Source: Streptococcus sp. NPS 308
Lineage (GTDB): Bacteria > Bacillota > Bacilli > Lactobacillales > Streptococcaceae
Length of the DNA: 64,000 nucleotides
Assembly (NCBI RefSeq): GCF_002355895.1
Contig: NZ_AP017652.1
Coordinates: forward strand, 467,001 to 531,000
Reading direction: 5' to 3'
Shown here: positions 53,601-62,344 of the stretch, one piece after another
How the letters are laid out: every line of letters begins with the position of its first letter
How positions within the stretch are numbered: position 1 is the first letter of the stretch
Notes under the pieces: model-generated
The model's database searches: none
Told to the model about the DNA's origin: nothing
Seen by the model: only the letters and a program-made list of their open reading frames with translations
Translations under genes and position numbers: made by a program

Positions 53601-55763
53601 GATTCGCCAGCTATGCGAACAGCTCTTGGAGTAGCAGCAGATACTTCTTTAGATGAACTATACTTAGACACCGCATTTACGCAAGTGAAAAGCAAACTGT
53701 CAACAGAACTACGAAAAGTTCTGGCTATGGATAAGGCTATCAATACTGAAGGTGAAGTAGTTAAGGATTATCTTGTTAAGAAGATTCTTGCTGATAAGGA
53801 AGCTTTCCTATTAGGTTTGACTTACCTTAACCGATGGTACAATATCAACTATGACAACTTTAATGTCAAAGACCTGTCGGCTTACAAGTTGGATTTCTAC
53901 GGTAAAAATGACGTTTCGGTTCTTGATACAATCATTGCTTTAGGGAAATCAGGACTAGAGAATCTCAAGGCTAAGAACAACTATACAGCGTATGATAATT
54001 CGCTCTCTGAAGCAACTGGCAAGCGAGGACTCTTCAATTACCTTGAAGGCTATCGTCAGCTCTTCCTACCATACAAGACCAATAATGAATGGCTCAAAAC
54101 CAATACAAAAGCCTACATTGTTGAGGCTAAGTCAGATGTAGCAGAAGCGAGACAGCTTCAGGACGCAGCCGAGGGCAAGAGCAAGTATTCTGTTGGTGTT
54201 TATGACAAGATTACTGCAGATAATTGGGAACACAAAGGAATGCTCCTGCCACTCTTGACCATGACGGAGAAAGGTGTCTATGCGATCTCTAATATGTCTA
54301 CCCTCTCTATGGGAGCTTATGATCGCTATCGCCTGGATGCCAATAACAGAGTGCGTACAGATGCAGAACTAGCTGAATATGTCGAAGACCGAGTGAGAAA
54401 AACTGCTGAATACCAGCGCGACCACTATGATTTCTGGTACAAGATTCTCAGCCCAGAAAGCAAGGACAAGCTTTTCCGTTCTGTTCTGGTTTATGACGGA
54501 TTCTCATTGATTGACAAGAATGGTCAAAAATATTGGGCTCCAGCTAATGATAAAAAATCTCTAGCTATGCAGGAGTTCTTCGGACCTGCCGGCAAGTGGT
54601 ATCCAAGCAAGGGTTATAATGCCTATGCTACGGGTAGTGTAACTCACTTTGATGCTGCTAAATTGTTGGAAGACTATGGTAACTCAGTCTACACGCATGA
54701 GATGACCCATAACTCTGACGGTGCTATTTACTTTGAAGGATATGGTCGTCGTGAGGGACTAGGTGCGGAACTCTATGCTCGCGGACTCTTGCAGTCTTCG
54801 CCGAGTGCAGATGAACCAACTATTACGCTCAATACTCTCTTCAAGGTGGACAAGGATTCTAAGACACGTATGCATACCTATAATTTCAAGGAACGTGTTC
54901 AAAATGAAGCCGACCTGCAACACTATGTCCATGGTATGTTTGACATGATCTACACCTTGGACTATCTAGAAGGTACTTCTATGCTGAAGCAGAGCGATGC
55001 TGCCAAGTTACAGTGGTTCAGGAAGATGGAAAATTACTATATTACAGATAAGTATGGTAAGGAGACCCACGCTGGTAACCAGACGCGAAGCTTCACTGCT
55101 GAAGAAATCAAGCAGCTGAAGACCTTTAACTCTCTGATTGAAAATGATGTGATCACTCGTCGTGAGAACAAGGATAGTGGGAATTACGGCCGAAATGGCT
55201 ACCTGAGCCTCAGCCTCTTCTCACCGATTTACTCAGCCTTGAGCAATCCAAATGGAGCGCCAGGTGACGTTATGTTCCGTCGCACAGCCTATGAATTACT
55301 GGCAGCCAAGGGCTACCATGAAGGATTTGTCCCTTATGTTTCTGGTCAGTACTCTCAGGAAGCCTTCGATGAAGGGATGAAAACGTGGGATGGATGGTCT
55401 GGAAGAGATGTTGGTCTTGTGACAGACCAGAAAGTCTTGGAAAATGTATTTAAGGGTGAATATGACTCCTGGGTAGCCTTCAAGAAGGCTATGTACCAAG
55501 AGCGGATTGATAAGCTAACCAAGCTCAAACCAATCACTATTGAGTACGAACTCAGAAATCCAAATAGTACTAAGAAAGTAACCATTCGCTCTTATGCAGA
55601 CATGCAAAGACTGATGGACGCAGCAGTAGCAGAGGATGTACGCAACATTACCAATGCTACTAGCCGTGTCGAATCTAGCTGGGTCAATCTGCTCAAGAAG
55701 AAGATTTACAACGCTTATCTTCGTGAGACAGACGACTTCAGACAGTCCATCTTTGAAAAATAA
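47685..55763 (+). CDS. M26 zinc metalloprotease (IgA1 protease/Zmp family), 2692 residues
   Basis: Very large surface protease. YSIRK-type signal (FSFRKLSVGLVSATIG), then LPKTG at 105-109 followed by two hydrophobic stretches, the unusual N-terminal sorting arrangement of streptococcal M26 enzymes. One diverged G5 domain (about 280-350), nine 18-residue repeats (357-510), seven G5 domains (about 515-1180) and two helical FIVAR-like modules (about 1184-1330) follow. The M26 region has GLUG-like motifs near 1680 and the zinc site HEMTH (2338-2342) with Glu2362. I cannot say whether IgA1 or another host protein is the substrate. Longer than the pneumococcal relatives (about 1850-2000), mainly because of the G5 array. 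Confidence 0.93.
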   Translation: MKHQFYGEKRQRFSFRKLSVGLVSATIGSFFLSGQITGDLTSVKAAEIQSQQSAQVKYHYVVESELTEAEKSALIREIPKYVEDASETYYLVYRPTTQGDSSGVLPKTGHSGLWESTFTAMGLALLVLVVVRGRNGKRYLSSILLVTGMGSMLLSPTVLAVTNIELAAYNQSLNLGLGDALPAPLKIDGYDYIGYLKNEEQNDSHLAHSAQKENLTLDLEKEKGSELKPSETNPNTKEIVSDKEDGLTEQDREAIATKERELARLGAVHELPELKISEQKSVQDLPYQTQYQYSDELAQGQSKVIQSGVRGQRTVVTRHYRENQEIVKSEMISDQVTLEPVSEIILVGTAPTNSIPKETPVHEVPELTEYGTTPETAPVHEVPELAEYGTNPETAPVHEISELTEYGTNPETAPVHEVPELTEYGTSPETTPVHEAPELTEYGTSPETTPVRETPELTEYGTSPETSPVHEVPELAEYGTSPETTLVQEIPELTEYGTTPDTAPIHETSELELTTNDEVRIEKIDFSIDEQYTDEIPEGSRQIATPGVQGERTIKTRVYSSNGQEVDRQELSNEETLAPVTQIVKVGTAKPSVVPNDAPKSETLPEYPLTYTDETRVEKIAFNIEEQYTDELVRDARQIATPGVQGERTIKTRVYSSNGQEIDRQELSNEETLAPVTQIVKVGTAKPSVVPNDAPKSETLPEYPLTYTDETRVEKIAFNIEEQYTDELVRDARQIATPGVQGERTIKTRVYSSNGQEIDRQELSNEETLAPVTQIVKVGTAKPNMVPNDPPQADALPEYPLTYTDETRVEKINFNIREEESDELVQDARQIATPGVQGERTIKTRVYSSNGQEVDRQELSNEETLAPVTQIVKVGTAKPSVVPNDAPKSETLPEYPLTYTDETRVEKIAFNIEEQYTDELVRDARQIATPGVQGERTIKTRVYSSNGQEIDRQELSNEETLAPVTQIVKVGTAKPNMVPNDPPQADALPEYPLTYTDETRVEKINFNIREEESDELVQDARQIATPGVQGERTIKTRVYSSNGQEVDRQELSNEETLAPVTQIVKVGTAKSTMVPNDPPKAEALPEYPLTYTDETRVEKINFSIREEETDELVQDARQIATPGVQGERTIKTRVYSSNGQEVDRQELSNEETLAPVTQIVKVGTAKPSMVPNEAPKADALEEFDLISLHNLLAEADQIKAQARYFNDSQSHQANYDAALTAGQAILSQSQASQAEVNQLVEQINQAKAQLSGLEVVKTALQTEYDLNPRVKTSVKYKNADSEKQTAYTDELTKAEGVLNNQTATQVQVNQVLASLTAAKEALNGVPKVKPTVSILSLTENADDKSVTVQYRLEDQTKSFRSATAELYQGDQLVRTLPITNFAGSLKIGDLDYYTGYTLKTKLTYELDNGSFTEFETDSRNFDLEYKKIAFRDIDSVEFYHKENDQYKRFVSMSSMPTDLSTYFVKIKSSESKEILLPVHSISEAEKDGKAVYKVNVTLPELVQESETGYKSGHDFYISKAVPSQQNVYTSFAGLVDAMKRNMAGNYVLGADLDASEVNLAPADYVYLKGNFTGSLTGSHNGKQYAIYNLVKPLFENLKSGSTISNIDFKDVNIVGTYDSAALARNAENAQITDVSVQGRVSVVGNASNVAGLVVNGTNTKITNSSFTGTILSNSQHIKAYNVGGLVASLKGGESLLSQSKADVTIISGARSNEQRIGGLVGRLENNARITKSYVTGKLYNSTTNGQIGGVVGSNYFNGLVDNVISNVSGTNVYSISGDQGYKNDRITQAYKVAKSETLKNDQFVTSTITQEEMEEKLTAMDITTSLDDTNLNMRFVDYGQVNNAQFDRGYSYANMEKLLPFYNKETIVSFANKIPKEHKLNKEYLLDVVPMKGDQVITDIHGNKTAINRLMLHYMDNTIDYLEISYQGDFVNRGIAEYSIKGLDLLYTPEAFVSDYTSILNQVLPELNKVVLDSPAMRTALGVAADTSLDELYLDTAFTQVKSKLSTELRKVLAMDKAINTEGEVVKDYLVKKILADKEAFLLGLTYLNRWYNINYDNFNVKDLSAYKLDFYGKNDVSVLDTIIALGKSGLENLKAKNNYTAYDNSLSEATGKRGLFNYLEGYRQLFLPYKTNNEWLKTNTKAYIVEAKSDVAEARQLQDAAEGKSKYSVGVYDKITADNWEHKGMLLPLLTMTEKGVYAISNMSTLSMGAYDRYRLDANNRVRTDAELAEYVEDRVRKTAEYQRDHYDFWYKILSPESKDKLFRSVLVYDGFSLIDKNGQKYWAPANDKKSLAMQEFFGPAGKWYPSKGYNAYATGSVTHFDAAKLLEDYGNSVYTHEMTHNSDGAIYFEGYGRREGLGAELYARGLLQSSPSADEPTITLNTLFKVDKDSKTRMHTYNFKERVQNEADLQHYVHGMFDMIYTLDYLEGTSMLKQSDAAKLQWFRKMENYYITDKYGKETHAGNQTRSFTAEEIKQLKTFNSLIENDVITRRENKDSGNYGRNGYLSLSLFSPIYSALSNPNGAPGDVMFRRTAYELLAAKGYHEGFVPYVSGQYSQEAFDEGMKTWDGWSGRDVGLVTDQKVLENVFKGEYDSWVAFKKAMYQERIDKLTKLKPITIEYELRNPNSTKKVTIRSYADMQRLMDAAVAEDVRNITNATSRVESSWVNLLKKKIYNAYLRETDDFRQSIFEK
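48757..49215 (+). repeat. Nine 54-bp repeats in the first protease
   Basis: Each unit encodes 18 residues of the form PETAPVHEVPELTEYGTN. Copies differ at many synonymous and several amino acid positions. Extended Pro/Glu/Thr-rich linker. Confidence 0.85.
49230..51230 (+). repeat. Seven 288-bp G5 domain repeats
   Basis: Seven units, each with a RQIATPGVQGERTIKTRVYS core, in the order A-B-B-C-B-C-C'. The B-C pair recurs as a nearly identical 576-bp block (about 49714-50289 and 50290-50865). G5 domains bind N-acetylglucosamine-containing glycans or zinc in other proteins. Confidence 0.9.
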
Positions 55764-55785
55764 ACTTCTTACAAAGATAGATACG

Positions 55786-55816
55786 AAAAAAGAAGATCCA
55801 AGTGATCTTCTTTTTT
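55786..55816 (+). terminator. Terminator after the first protease
   Basis: AAAAAAGAAGATC / GATCTTCTTTTTT with a 5-nt loop. Confidence 0.9.
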
Positions 55817-56011
55817 CTATGAAAATTGCTAGATTACTACTAAAAACGAATGGACTTACAAACCAATCTATAGATTTTTTATATCCTTCTTAGCATGTTT
55901 AGATAGAAATTTGAAATCATTCATCATCTAGTATACTCGTTTTGAAATTTCTTTTGTTTTTCATGAAAATATGATAAAATGATAGCTGTACAAATTTTTA
56001 AGGAGATTCAG

Positions 56012-56392
56012 ATGAAAACAAATACACTTGCTCGCGTAAATGCGATTTTTGGTCTTATTTCTGGTATTGTCTTGCTGTTGGCTCCAGTTGTTATGTTTAT
56101 GATAGCTGTCGGTGCTGCTGCAGCAACGGAGGACTCAGATGCCACAGTTGGGCTATTGACGATTTTTTCAATTATTTTATCATTGGTGAAAATTGCAATC
56201 TTGGTTTTAGGAATTGTAGCTATTGTTTATTACAAGGATGATGAGCGTGTGACTCCTGCACCGTCTGTCTTGTTTATCGTGGGTGGTGCTGTTGGATTGA
56301 TCCCATTCTTGGGCTGGGTAGGAGGAATTTTGACAATCATTGGTGGCTCCCTCTACTTTGGACTTTTGAAAAAATTCGATGTTCAAGAATAA
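56012..56392 (+). CDS. DUF4064-like four-helix membrane protein, copy 1
   Basis: 126 residues from ATG 56012 behind AAGGAGA. Four membrane helices: NAIFGLISGIVLLLAPVVMF, LLTIFSIILSLVKIAILVLG, the PSVLFIVGGAVGLIP segment and GGILTIIGGSLYFGL. Matches the small DUF4064-type family. A related protein of equal length follows the second protease at 62345, so the pair was probably duplicated with it. An extended -10 (TGATAAAAT, 55972-55980) suggests its own promoter. Role unknown. Confidence 0.82.
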   Translation: MKTNTLARVNAIFGLISGIVLLLAPVVMFMIAVGAAAATEDSDATVGLLTIFSIILSLVKIAILVLGIVAIVYYKDDERVTPAPSVLFIVGGAVGLIPFLGWVGGILTIIGGSLYFGLLKKFDVQE

Positions 56393-56423
56393 CGACTTTT
56401 TGTTAGGAATATTTTTAAATAAG

Positions 56424-56448
56424 AGAAGGCGGTTAGCCTTCTTTTTTC
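56424..56448 (+). terminator. Terminator after DUF4064-like copy 1
   Basis: AGAAGGC / GCCTTCT with a GGTTA loop, then TTTTTC. Confidence 0.9.
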
Positions 56449-56516
56449 TTACCAAGTAAGAGATAAATCTGATAGGATAAATAAACTTTTTAATTCGTAA
56501 AACCTAAAGCATTTAT

Positions 56517-56547
56517 TTGAGACAAGGAACTCTTTTTGTAGTATAAT
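56517..56547 (+). promoter_or_regulatory. Probable promoter of the second M26 protease
   Basis: TTGAGA (56517-56522) and TATAAT (56542-56547) are 19 bp apart, longer than ideal. Confidence 0.5.
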
Positions 56548-56625
56548 GATGAATGTAAATTACCTATATCAAAATATAATCCTAGTTATTTTCTTGATAG
56601 AGGTTAAAAAGCGAGAGGATTTAAA

Positions 56626-59600
56626 ATGAAAAAGATTTTTGGAGAGAAGCAGCATCGTTTTTCCTTACGAAAATTAGCAATTGGTCTTGTATCAGCTTCG
56701 ATTTCAAGCCTATTTTTTGTGTCCATTGCTAGCAGTGGAACCGTATTTGCTCAAGAAAATGTAGCTGTTCACTACAAATATGTGACGGATACGGAGTTGA
56801 GTGGACAAGAAAAAGACTTGATTGTAAAGGACATTCCTAAAATTGCTGAAGATAGTGAGAGCACCTATTATCTAGTCTACCGTATGGATGAGAAAGCACA
56901 GCTAGGTCAGTTGCCCAATACAGGTGGGCAGAATAGCCTTACTAGTGTTTTAACTGGTGGAACCCTGGCTTCAATTGGCCTTCTTATTTTTGTTGTATCC
57001 AAAAAGAAAGGCAAGAAGAAAGCCCTCTTGAATGTGATTTTGGTAACAGGGATGGGCAGTGGTTTGGTTTCTTCGGTTCAGGCTATTGAAAATCAGCTTT
57101 TGCTACAATACAATCAGGAATACCAATTATCCCAAGGAGATAGTCTGCCTTTGCCACGCACCCTATCGGGTTATACTTACCTAGGCTATATTAAGCAAGA
57201 CAAGGACTCTAGTCTGCAAGAAACTGCTGCTAGGGATCAGAAATTTGACTACACGGTTCAACCTCATTTTCAGACCAATGAAGGTGGGCAAAAGGTAGGA
57301 GATGAGCAGAAAAATCCATCTCCAACAAGCCCTGCTGACAAGCCAATCCCTTCTCAAGATTCATCCAATCAAAAGCCGTCCGGTATTGCTAGTGTGGATC
57401 CTCAGGATGAAGTCTTGGCTGGTCGTGTGAACAAACCAGAGCTCCTATACAAAGACCAAGAAATTGTAACCAAACTAGACTTTTCAGAAGTGGTTCAAGA
57501 AAATCCAGAACTAGCAGAGGGAACCATTCGTGTCAAACAAGAAGGTCATGTTGGGAAGAAGGTTGAAGTCGTTCGCATTTTCACTGTTGAAAACCAAGAA
57601 ATTTCCCGAGAAGTTCTCTCGACCAAGGTAGAAGAAGCCTTGCCACGTATAGTAGAAAAAGGGACTAAGAAGGCAGTTGCTGCAAGTGAGGCACCTCAGT
57701 CTGCAAGAAAAGGAGAGCCTGAGACGCAGGCTCCATTACCAGAATACAATGGGAATCAAGCGGGAGCGATTGTAGCCCCAGAGACAGCTGAAAAACCAGA
57801 ATATACTGGCACCCAAGCTGGAGCAGTCGTTGAACCCGAGCAAGTATCTCCATTACCTGAGTATCAGGGGACTCAAGCTGGTGCTATCGTCGAGCCAGAA
57901 CAAGTTGAGCCAGAGGTTGGGGGTGTCCAGTCTGGTGCTTTGGTGGAACCAGAAACGGCTGAGAAACCAGAATATACAGGCGAGCAGTCTGGAGCAATCG
58001 TAGAGCCTGAACAGGTGCCACCGACACCAGAGTATACAGGAACTCAAGCGGGAGCGATTGTTGCCCCTGAAACAGCTGAAAAACCAGAATATACAGATAC
58101 TCAATCAGGTGCCATAGTGGAACCAGAGCAAGTCGCTCCACAAGCTGAGTATCAGGGCACCCAGGCTGGTGCTATCGTTGAACCAGAAATCCAGTCTTCC
58201 CTTCCAGAGTATAAAGGCACCCAATCTGGAGCCATTGTTGAACCCGAACAAATTGCTCCTCTTCCAGAGTATACGGGTAATACCGAGCAAGTAAAACCGG
58301 AAACTCCAACAGAAAAACCAAAAGAAAAAGATCCAGAGAAGACGCTTGAGCTAAGAAATGTTTCGGATCTGGAGTTGTATAGTCAGATCAATGGTACTTA
58401 CAAACAACATGTTTCTTTAGACAGTGTTCCAAAGAATACAGAAACTTACTTTGTCAAAGTCAAATCTTCGTCATTTAAAGATGTCTATCTACCAGTTTCT
58501 TCAATAACGGCTGAAACGAAAGATGGTCAGACAGTTTATAAAATTACAGCCAAGGCTGAGAAACTCCAGCAAGAGCTAGAAAATAAATATGCTGACAATT
58601 TCACCTTCTACCTAGCTAAGAAGGCTACAGAGGAAACGACAACCTTTACTTCCTTTAGCAACCTGGTCAATGCTATCAAGCAGAATCTCTCTGGAACCTA
58701 TCATTTAGCAGCTAGCTTGAACGCCAACGAAGTAGAGTTGGGTCCTGATGAAAGATCCTATATCAAGGGCACCTTTACTGGTCAGTTGATCGGTGAAAAA
58801 GATGGCAAGCAGTATGCTATTTATAACTTGAAAAAGCCTCTATTTGAAACCTTGAGTGGCGCTAAAGTAGAAAAATTAAGTCTGAAAAATGTCTCCATTT
58901 CAGGGAAAGATGATATTGGTTCACTGGCCTATGAAGCCCAGAATGGTACAAAGATTCAGCAAGTTCATGTCGATGGTGTTCTAGCAGGTGAACGTGGTAT
59001 CGGTGGTTTGCTGGCTAAGGCGGACCAATCAAGCATCACAGAGAGCAGTTTCAAGGGAAGAATTATCAACACTTATGAAACGACTGCTGCCTACAATATC
59101 GGTGGTCTGGTCGGTCATTTGACAGGAAACAGGGCTTTGCTGACGAAGTCAAAAGCGACAGTAGCCATTTCATCCAACACAAATAGTTCAGATCAGACTG
59201 TGGGTGGTCTTGCAGGTCTTGTAGACCAAGATGCGCAGATCCAGCATAGTTATGCTGAGGGTGATATTAACAATGTCAAGCACTTTGGTAGAGTCGCTGG
59301 AGTGGCAGGCAATTTGTGGGATCGAACTTCTGGTGATGTAAGGTATGCTGGAAGTTTGACCAATGTTCTCAGCGATGTCAATGTAACCAACGGAAATGCC
59401 ATTACCGGTTACCACTACAATGGAATGAAGGTAAAGGACACATTCAGTAGCAAGGCCAACAGAGTCTACAATGTCACTTTAGTCAAGGATGAAGTCGTCA
59501 GCAAGGAATCCTTTGAAGAAAGAGGAACCATGCTAGATGCTTCTCAAATTGCAAGCAAGAAAGCAGCAATCAATCCTCTCACTCTACCAACAGTGGAACC

Positions 59601-62193
59601 ACTCTCAACAAGTGGCAAAAAAGATAGTGATTTTTCTAAGGTTGCCCATTATCAATCTAAGCGCGCCTTGGCTTATAAGAACATTGAAAAATTGCTACCT
59701 TTCTACAACAAGGCAACTATCGTCAAATACGGAAATCTGGTCAATGAGAACAGCCTTTTATATCAAAAAGAACTCTTGTCAGCAGTTATGATGAAGGATG
59801 ACCAAGTCATCACAGACATTGTTTCCAACAAAAAGACTGCAAACAAACTCTTGCTACACTACAAGGACCATTCATCTGAAAAACTCAATCTCAAATACCA
59901 GGCTGATTTCGCCAAATTAGCAGAATATAGTCTAGGAAATACTGGACTTCTCTATACGCCAAACCAATTCCTGTATGACCAATCTTCTATCATCAAGCAA
60001 GTCTTACCTGACTTACAAAAGGTTGACTACCACTCAGAAGCCATCAGAAAGACGCTCGGTATTTCTCCAAACGTCAAACAGACCGAGCTCTATCTAGAAG
60101 ACCAGTTCGCCAAAACAAAACAACAACTGGAAGACAGTTTGAAAAAACTCTTGTCAGCTGATGCTGGACTTGTCGGTGACAATCCAGTCACCAAGGGCTA
60201 TCTTGTAGATAAAATCAAGCACAACAAGGAAGCCTTGCTACTTGGCTTGACCTATCTGGAACGTTGGTATAACTTTAGCTATGGTCAAGTAAACGTCAAA
60301 GACCTGGTTCTGTACCATCTGGACTTCTTTGGAAAGGGAAATGCCTCACCACTCGATACTCTGATTGAGTTAGGTAAATCTGGCTTTAACAATCTTCTAG
60401 CTAAGAATAATGTCGATACTTATGGTATCAGTCTTGCCAGTCATCATGGAACGAAAGATTTGTTTAGCACTTTAGAACATTACCGAAAAGTCTTTTTACC
60501 AGATACAAGCACTAATGACTGGTTTAAATCAGAGACTAAGGCTTATATCGTCGAAGAAAAATCCACTATCGAAGAGGTGAAAACGAAGCAAGGACTAGCT
60601 GGCAGCAAGTATTCTATCGGTGTCTATGACCGCATCACGAGTGCCACATGGAAATACCGCAATATGGTCTTGCCTCTCCTAACCTTGCCAGAGAGATCCG
60701 TCTTTGTTATCTCAACTATGTCTAGTTTAGGATTTGGAGCCTATGATCGCTACCGCAATAGCGAGCATAAAGCGGGCAAGGCTCTCAATGATTTTGTAGA
60801 AGAAAATGCGCGTGAAACAGCCAAACGTCAGCGAGATCACTACGATTATTGGTATCGTATTTTAGATAATGAGGGACGTGAAAAACTCTATCGTACGATT
60901 CTCCTTTATGATGCCTATAAGTTTGGTGATGACACAACATCTGGAAAAGCTACAGTGGAGGCTAAGTTTGATAGCGCCAATCGAGCCATGAAGAACTTCT
61001 TTGGCCCAGTTGGCAATAAGGTAGTACACAACCAGCATGGAGCCTACGCAACAGGGGATGGCGTCTACTATATGTCTTACCGCATGCTCGACAAGGATGG
61101 CGCTATTACGTATACCCATGAGATGACCCATGATTCCGATCAGGATATTTACCTTGGCGGCCATGGTCGAAGAAGTGGTTTGGGACCAGAGTTCTTCGCA
61201 AAAGGCTTACTGCAAGCCCCTGACCAACCAAGTGACGCAACCCTCACCATCAACTCCATCTTGAAACACTCAACATCAGATAGTACAGAGGACTCCCGTC
61301 TGCAAGTCTTGGATCCGACAGAGAGATTCCAAAACGCTGCAGATCTTCAGAACTATGTCCATAATATGTTTGATCTCATCTACATGCTGGAATATCTCGA
61401 AGGGCAGTCAATTGTTAAGAAACTGAATGTTTACCAGAAAATGGCGGCTCTCAGAAAAATTGAGAACAAGTATGTGAAAGATCCAGCAGATGGAAATGAG
61501 GTTTATGCCACTAACGTAGTCAAAGAATTGACAGCAGAAGAGGCCCAAAAATTGACCAGCTTTGAGAGTTTGATTGACCATAACATCTTGTCAGCTCGTG
61601 AGTACCAGTCTGGCGACTATGAACGAAATGGCTACTATACAATTAAACTCTTTGCCCCAATCTATTCAGCTCTCAGCAGTGAGAAAGGCACGCCAGGGGA
61701 CCTTATGGGACGCCGGATCGCTTACGAACTTTTGGCTGCCAAAGGCTTTAAGGATGGAATGGTACCTTATATCTCAAATCAATACGAAGAAATTGCCAAA
61801 CAAAAAGGTAAAACCATCAATCTCTATGGTAAAGAACGTGGATTGGTGACAGATGATCTTGTTTTGGACAAGGTGTTTGAAGGCAGGTATGCATCTTGGG
61901 CTGCCTTTAAGAAAGCCATGTATAAAGAACGTGTGGATCAGTTTGAAAACTTGAAGCAAGTGACCTTCAAAGATCCGACGCAATCATGGATGAGCAATGC
62001 CACGAAAACCATTCAAAGAGTAAAAGAATTACAAGAACTGATGGACCAAGCTGTGCTACAGGATGCAGTGGCTCCTCGTTGGAGTAATTATGATCCAGAG
62101 ATTGACAGTGCCGTTCATAAGTTGAAGAGAGCAATCTTTAAAGCTTATCTTGACCAAACAAACGACTTCAGAACCTCTATTTTTAAGAAATAA
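56626..62193 (+). CDS. zmpB: M26 zinc metalloprotease (ZmpB-like), 1855 residues
   Basis: Surface protease near the usual ZmpB length. YSIRK-type signal (FSLRKLAIGLVSASI), LPNTG at 96-100 followed by hydrophobic segments, one G5 domain (about 271-346), nine repeats of the form GTQAGAIVEPEQV...PEYT (about 374-551), then the M26 region with GLUG-like motifs (IGGLVGHLTGN) and the zinc site HEMTH at 1498-1502 with Glu1522, 20 residues later. It is colinear with the first protease over the whole catalytic half, including FFGP, YATG and the end segment DQTNDFRTSIFKK. The symbol is by resemblance to ZmpB and not proven; substrate unknown. Confidence 0.9.
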   Translation: MKKIFGEKQHRFSLRKLAIGLVSASISSLFFVSIASSGTVFAQENVAVHYKYVTDTELSGQEKDLIVKDIPKIAEDSESTYYLVYRMDEKAQLGQLPNTGGQNSLTSVLTGGTLASIGLLIFVVSKKKGKKKALLNVILVTGMGSGLVSSVQAIENQLLLQYNQEYQLSQGDSLPLPRTLSGYTYLGYIKQDKDSSLQETAARDQKFDYTVQPHFQTNEGGQKVGDEQKNPSPTSPADKPIPSQDSSNQKPSGIASVDPQDEVLAGRVNKPELLYKDQEIVTKLDFSEVVQENPELAEGTIRVKQEGHVGKKVEVVRIFTVENQEISREVLSTKVEEALPRIVEKGTKKAVAASEAPQSARKGEPETQAPLPEYNGNQAGAIVAPETAEKPEYTGTQAGAVVEPEQVSPLPEYQGTQAGAIVEPEQVEPEVGGVQSGALVEPETAEKPEYTGEQSGAIVEPEQVPPTPEYTGTQAGAIVAPETAEKPEYTDTQSGAIVEPEQVAPQAEYQGTQAGAIVEPEIQSSLPEYKGTQSGAIVEPEQIAPLPEYTGNTEQVKPETPTEKPKEKDPEKTLELRNVSDLELYSQINGTYKQHVSLDSVPKNTETYFVKVKSSSFKDVYLPVSSITAETKDGQTVYKITAKAEKLQQELENKYADNFTFYLAKKATEETTTFTSFSNLVNAIKQNLSGTYHLAASLNANEVELGPDERSYIKGTFTGQLIGEKDGKQYAIYNLKKPLFETLSGAKVEKLSLKNVSISGKDDIGSLAYEAQNGTKIQQVHVDGVLAGERGIGGLLAKADQSSITESSFKGRIINTYETTAAYNIGGLVGHLTGNRALLTKSKATVAISSNTNSSDQTVGGLAGLVDQDAQIQHSYAEGDINNVKHFGRVAGVAGNLWDRTSGDVRYAGSLTNVLSDVNVTNGNAITGYHYNGMKVKDTFSSKANRVYNVTLVKDEVVSKESFEERGTMLDASQIASKKAAINPLTLPTVEPLSTSGKKDSDFSKVAHYQSKRALAYKNIEKLLPFYNKATIVKYGNLVNENSLLYQKELLSAVMMKDDQVITDIVSNKKTANKLLLHYKDHSSEKLNLKYQADFAKLAEYSLGNTGLLYTPNQFLYDQSSIIKQVLPDLQKVDYHSEAIRKTLGISPNVKQTELYLEDQFAKTKQQLEDSLKKLLSADAGLVGDNPVTKGYLVDKIKHNKEALLLGLTYLERWYNFSYGQVNVKDLVLYHLDFFGKGNASPLDTLIELGKSGFNNLLAKNNVDTYGISLASHHGTKDLFSTLEHYRKVFLPDTSTNDWFKSETKAYIVEEKSTIEEVKTKQGLAGSKYSIGVYDRITSATWKYRNMVLPLLTLPERSVFVISTMSSLGFGAYDRYRNSEHKAGKALNDFVEENARETAKRQRDHYDYWYRILDNEGREKLYRTILLYDAYKFGDDTTSGKATVEAKFDSANRAMKNFFGPVGNKVVHNQHGAYATGDGVYYMSYRMLDKDGAITYTHEMTHDSDQDIYLGGHGRRSGLGPEFFAKGLLQAPDQPSDATLTINSILKHSTSDSTEDSRLQVLDPTERFQNAADLQNYVHNMFDLIYMLEYLEGQSIVKKLNVYQKMAALRKIENKYVKDPADGNEVYATNVVKELTAEEAQKLTSFESLIDHNILSAREYQSGDYERNGYYTIKLFAPIYSALSSEKGTPGDLMGRRIAYELLAAKGFKDGMVPYISNQYEEIAKQKGKTINLYGKERGLVTDDLVLDKVFEGRYASWAAFKKAMYKERVDQFENLKQVTFKDPTQSWMSNATKTIQRVKELQELMDQAVLQDAVAPRWSNYDPEIDSAVHKLKRAIFKAYLDQTNDFRTSIFKK
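57748..58280 (+). repeat. Nine degenerate repeats of about 60 bp in the second protease
   Basis: Units of about 20 residues with the core SGAIVEPE or AGAIVAPE followed by PEYTGTQ. Copy number and spacing vary, as expected of a slippage-prone linker. Confidence 0.8.
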
Positions 62194-62210
62194 GGGTTGG
62201 AAAATGAAAA

Positions 62211-62237
62211 GGGAGGATCGACAGATCTTCTCTTTTT
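62211..62237 (+). terminator. Terminator after the second protease
   Basis: GGGAGGATC / GATCTTCTC (G-U pairs included) with a GACA loop, then TTTTTA. Confidence 0.88.
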
Positions 62238-62344
62238 ATGTTCGGATGTCTGAAAGCTGGTAGGCGATTTGTTTGTGACGGAGAAGGTCTTTTGTTTCTG
62301 GAGCAAATATGGTAGAATGATAGCTACTATAGAAGGAGGTTTTT

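Noticed and set aside
47685-55763. Calling the first protease IgA1 protease (iga) outright
   Set aside because: M26 members share the HEMTH site and layout; the substrate cannot be told from these motifs, so only the family is named.
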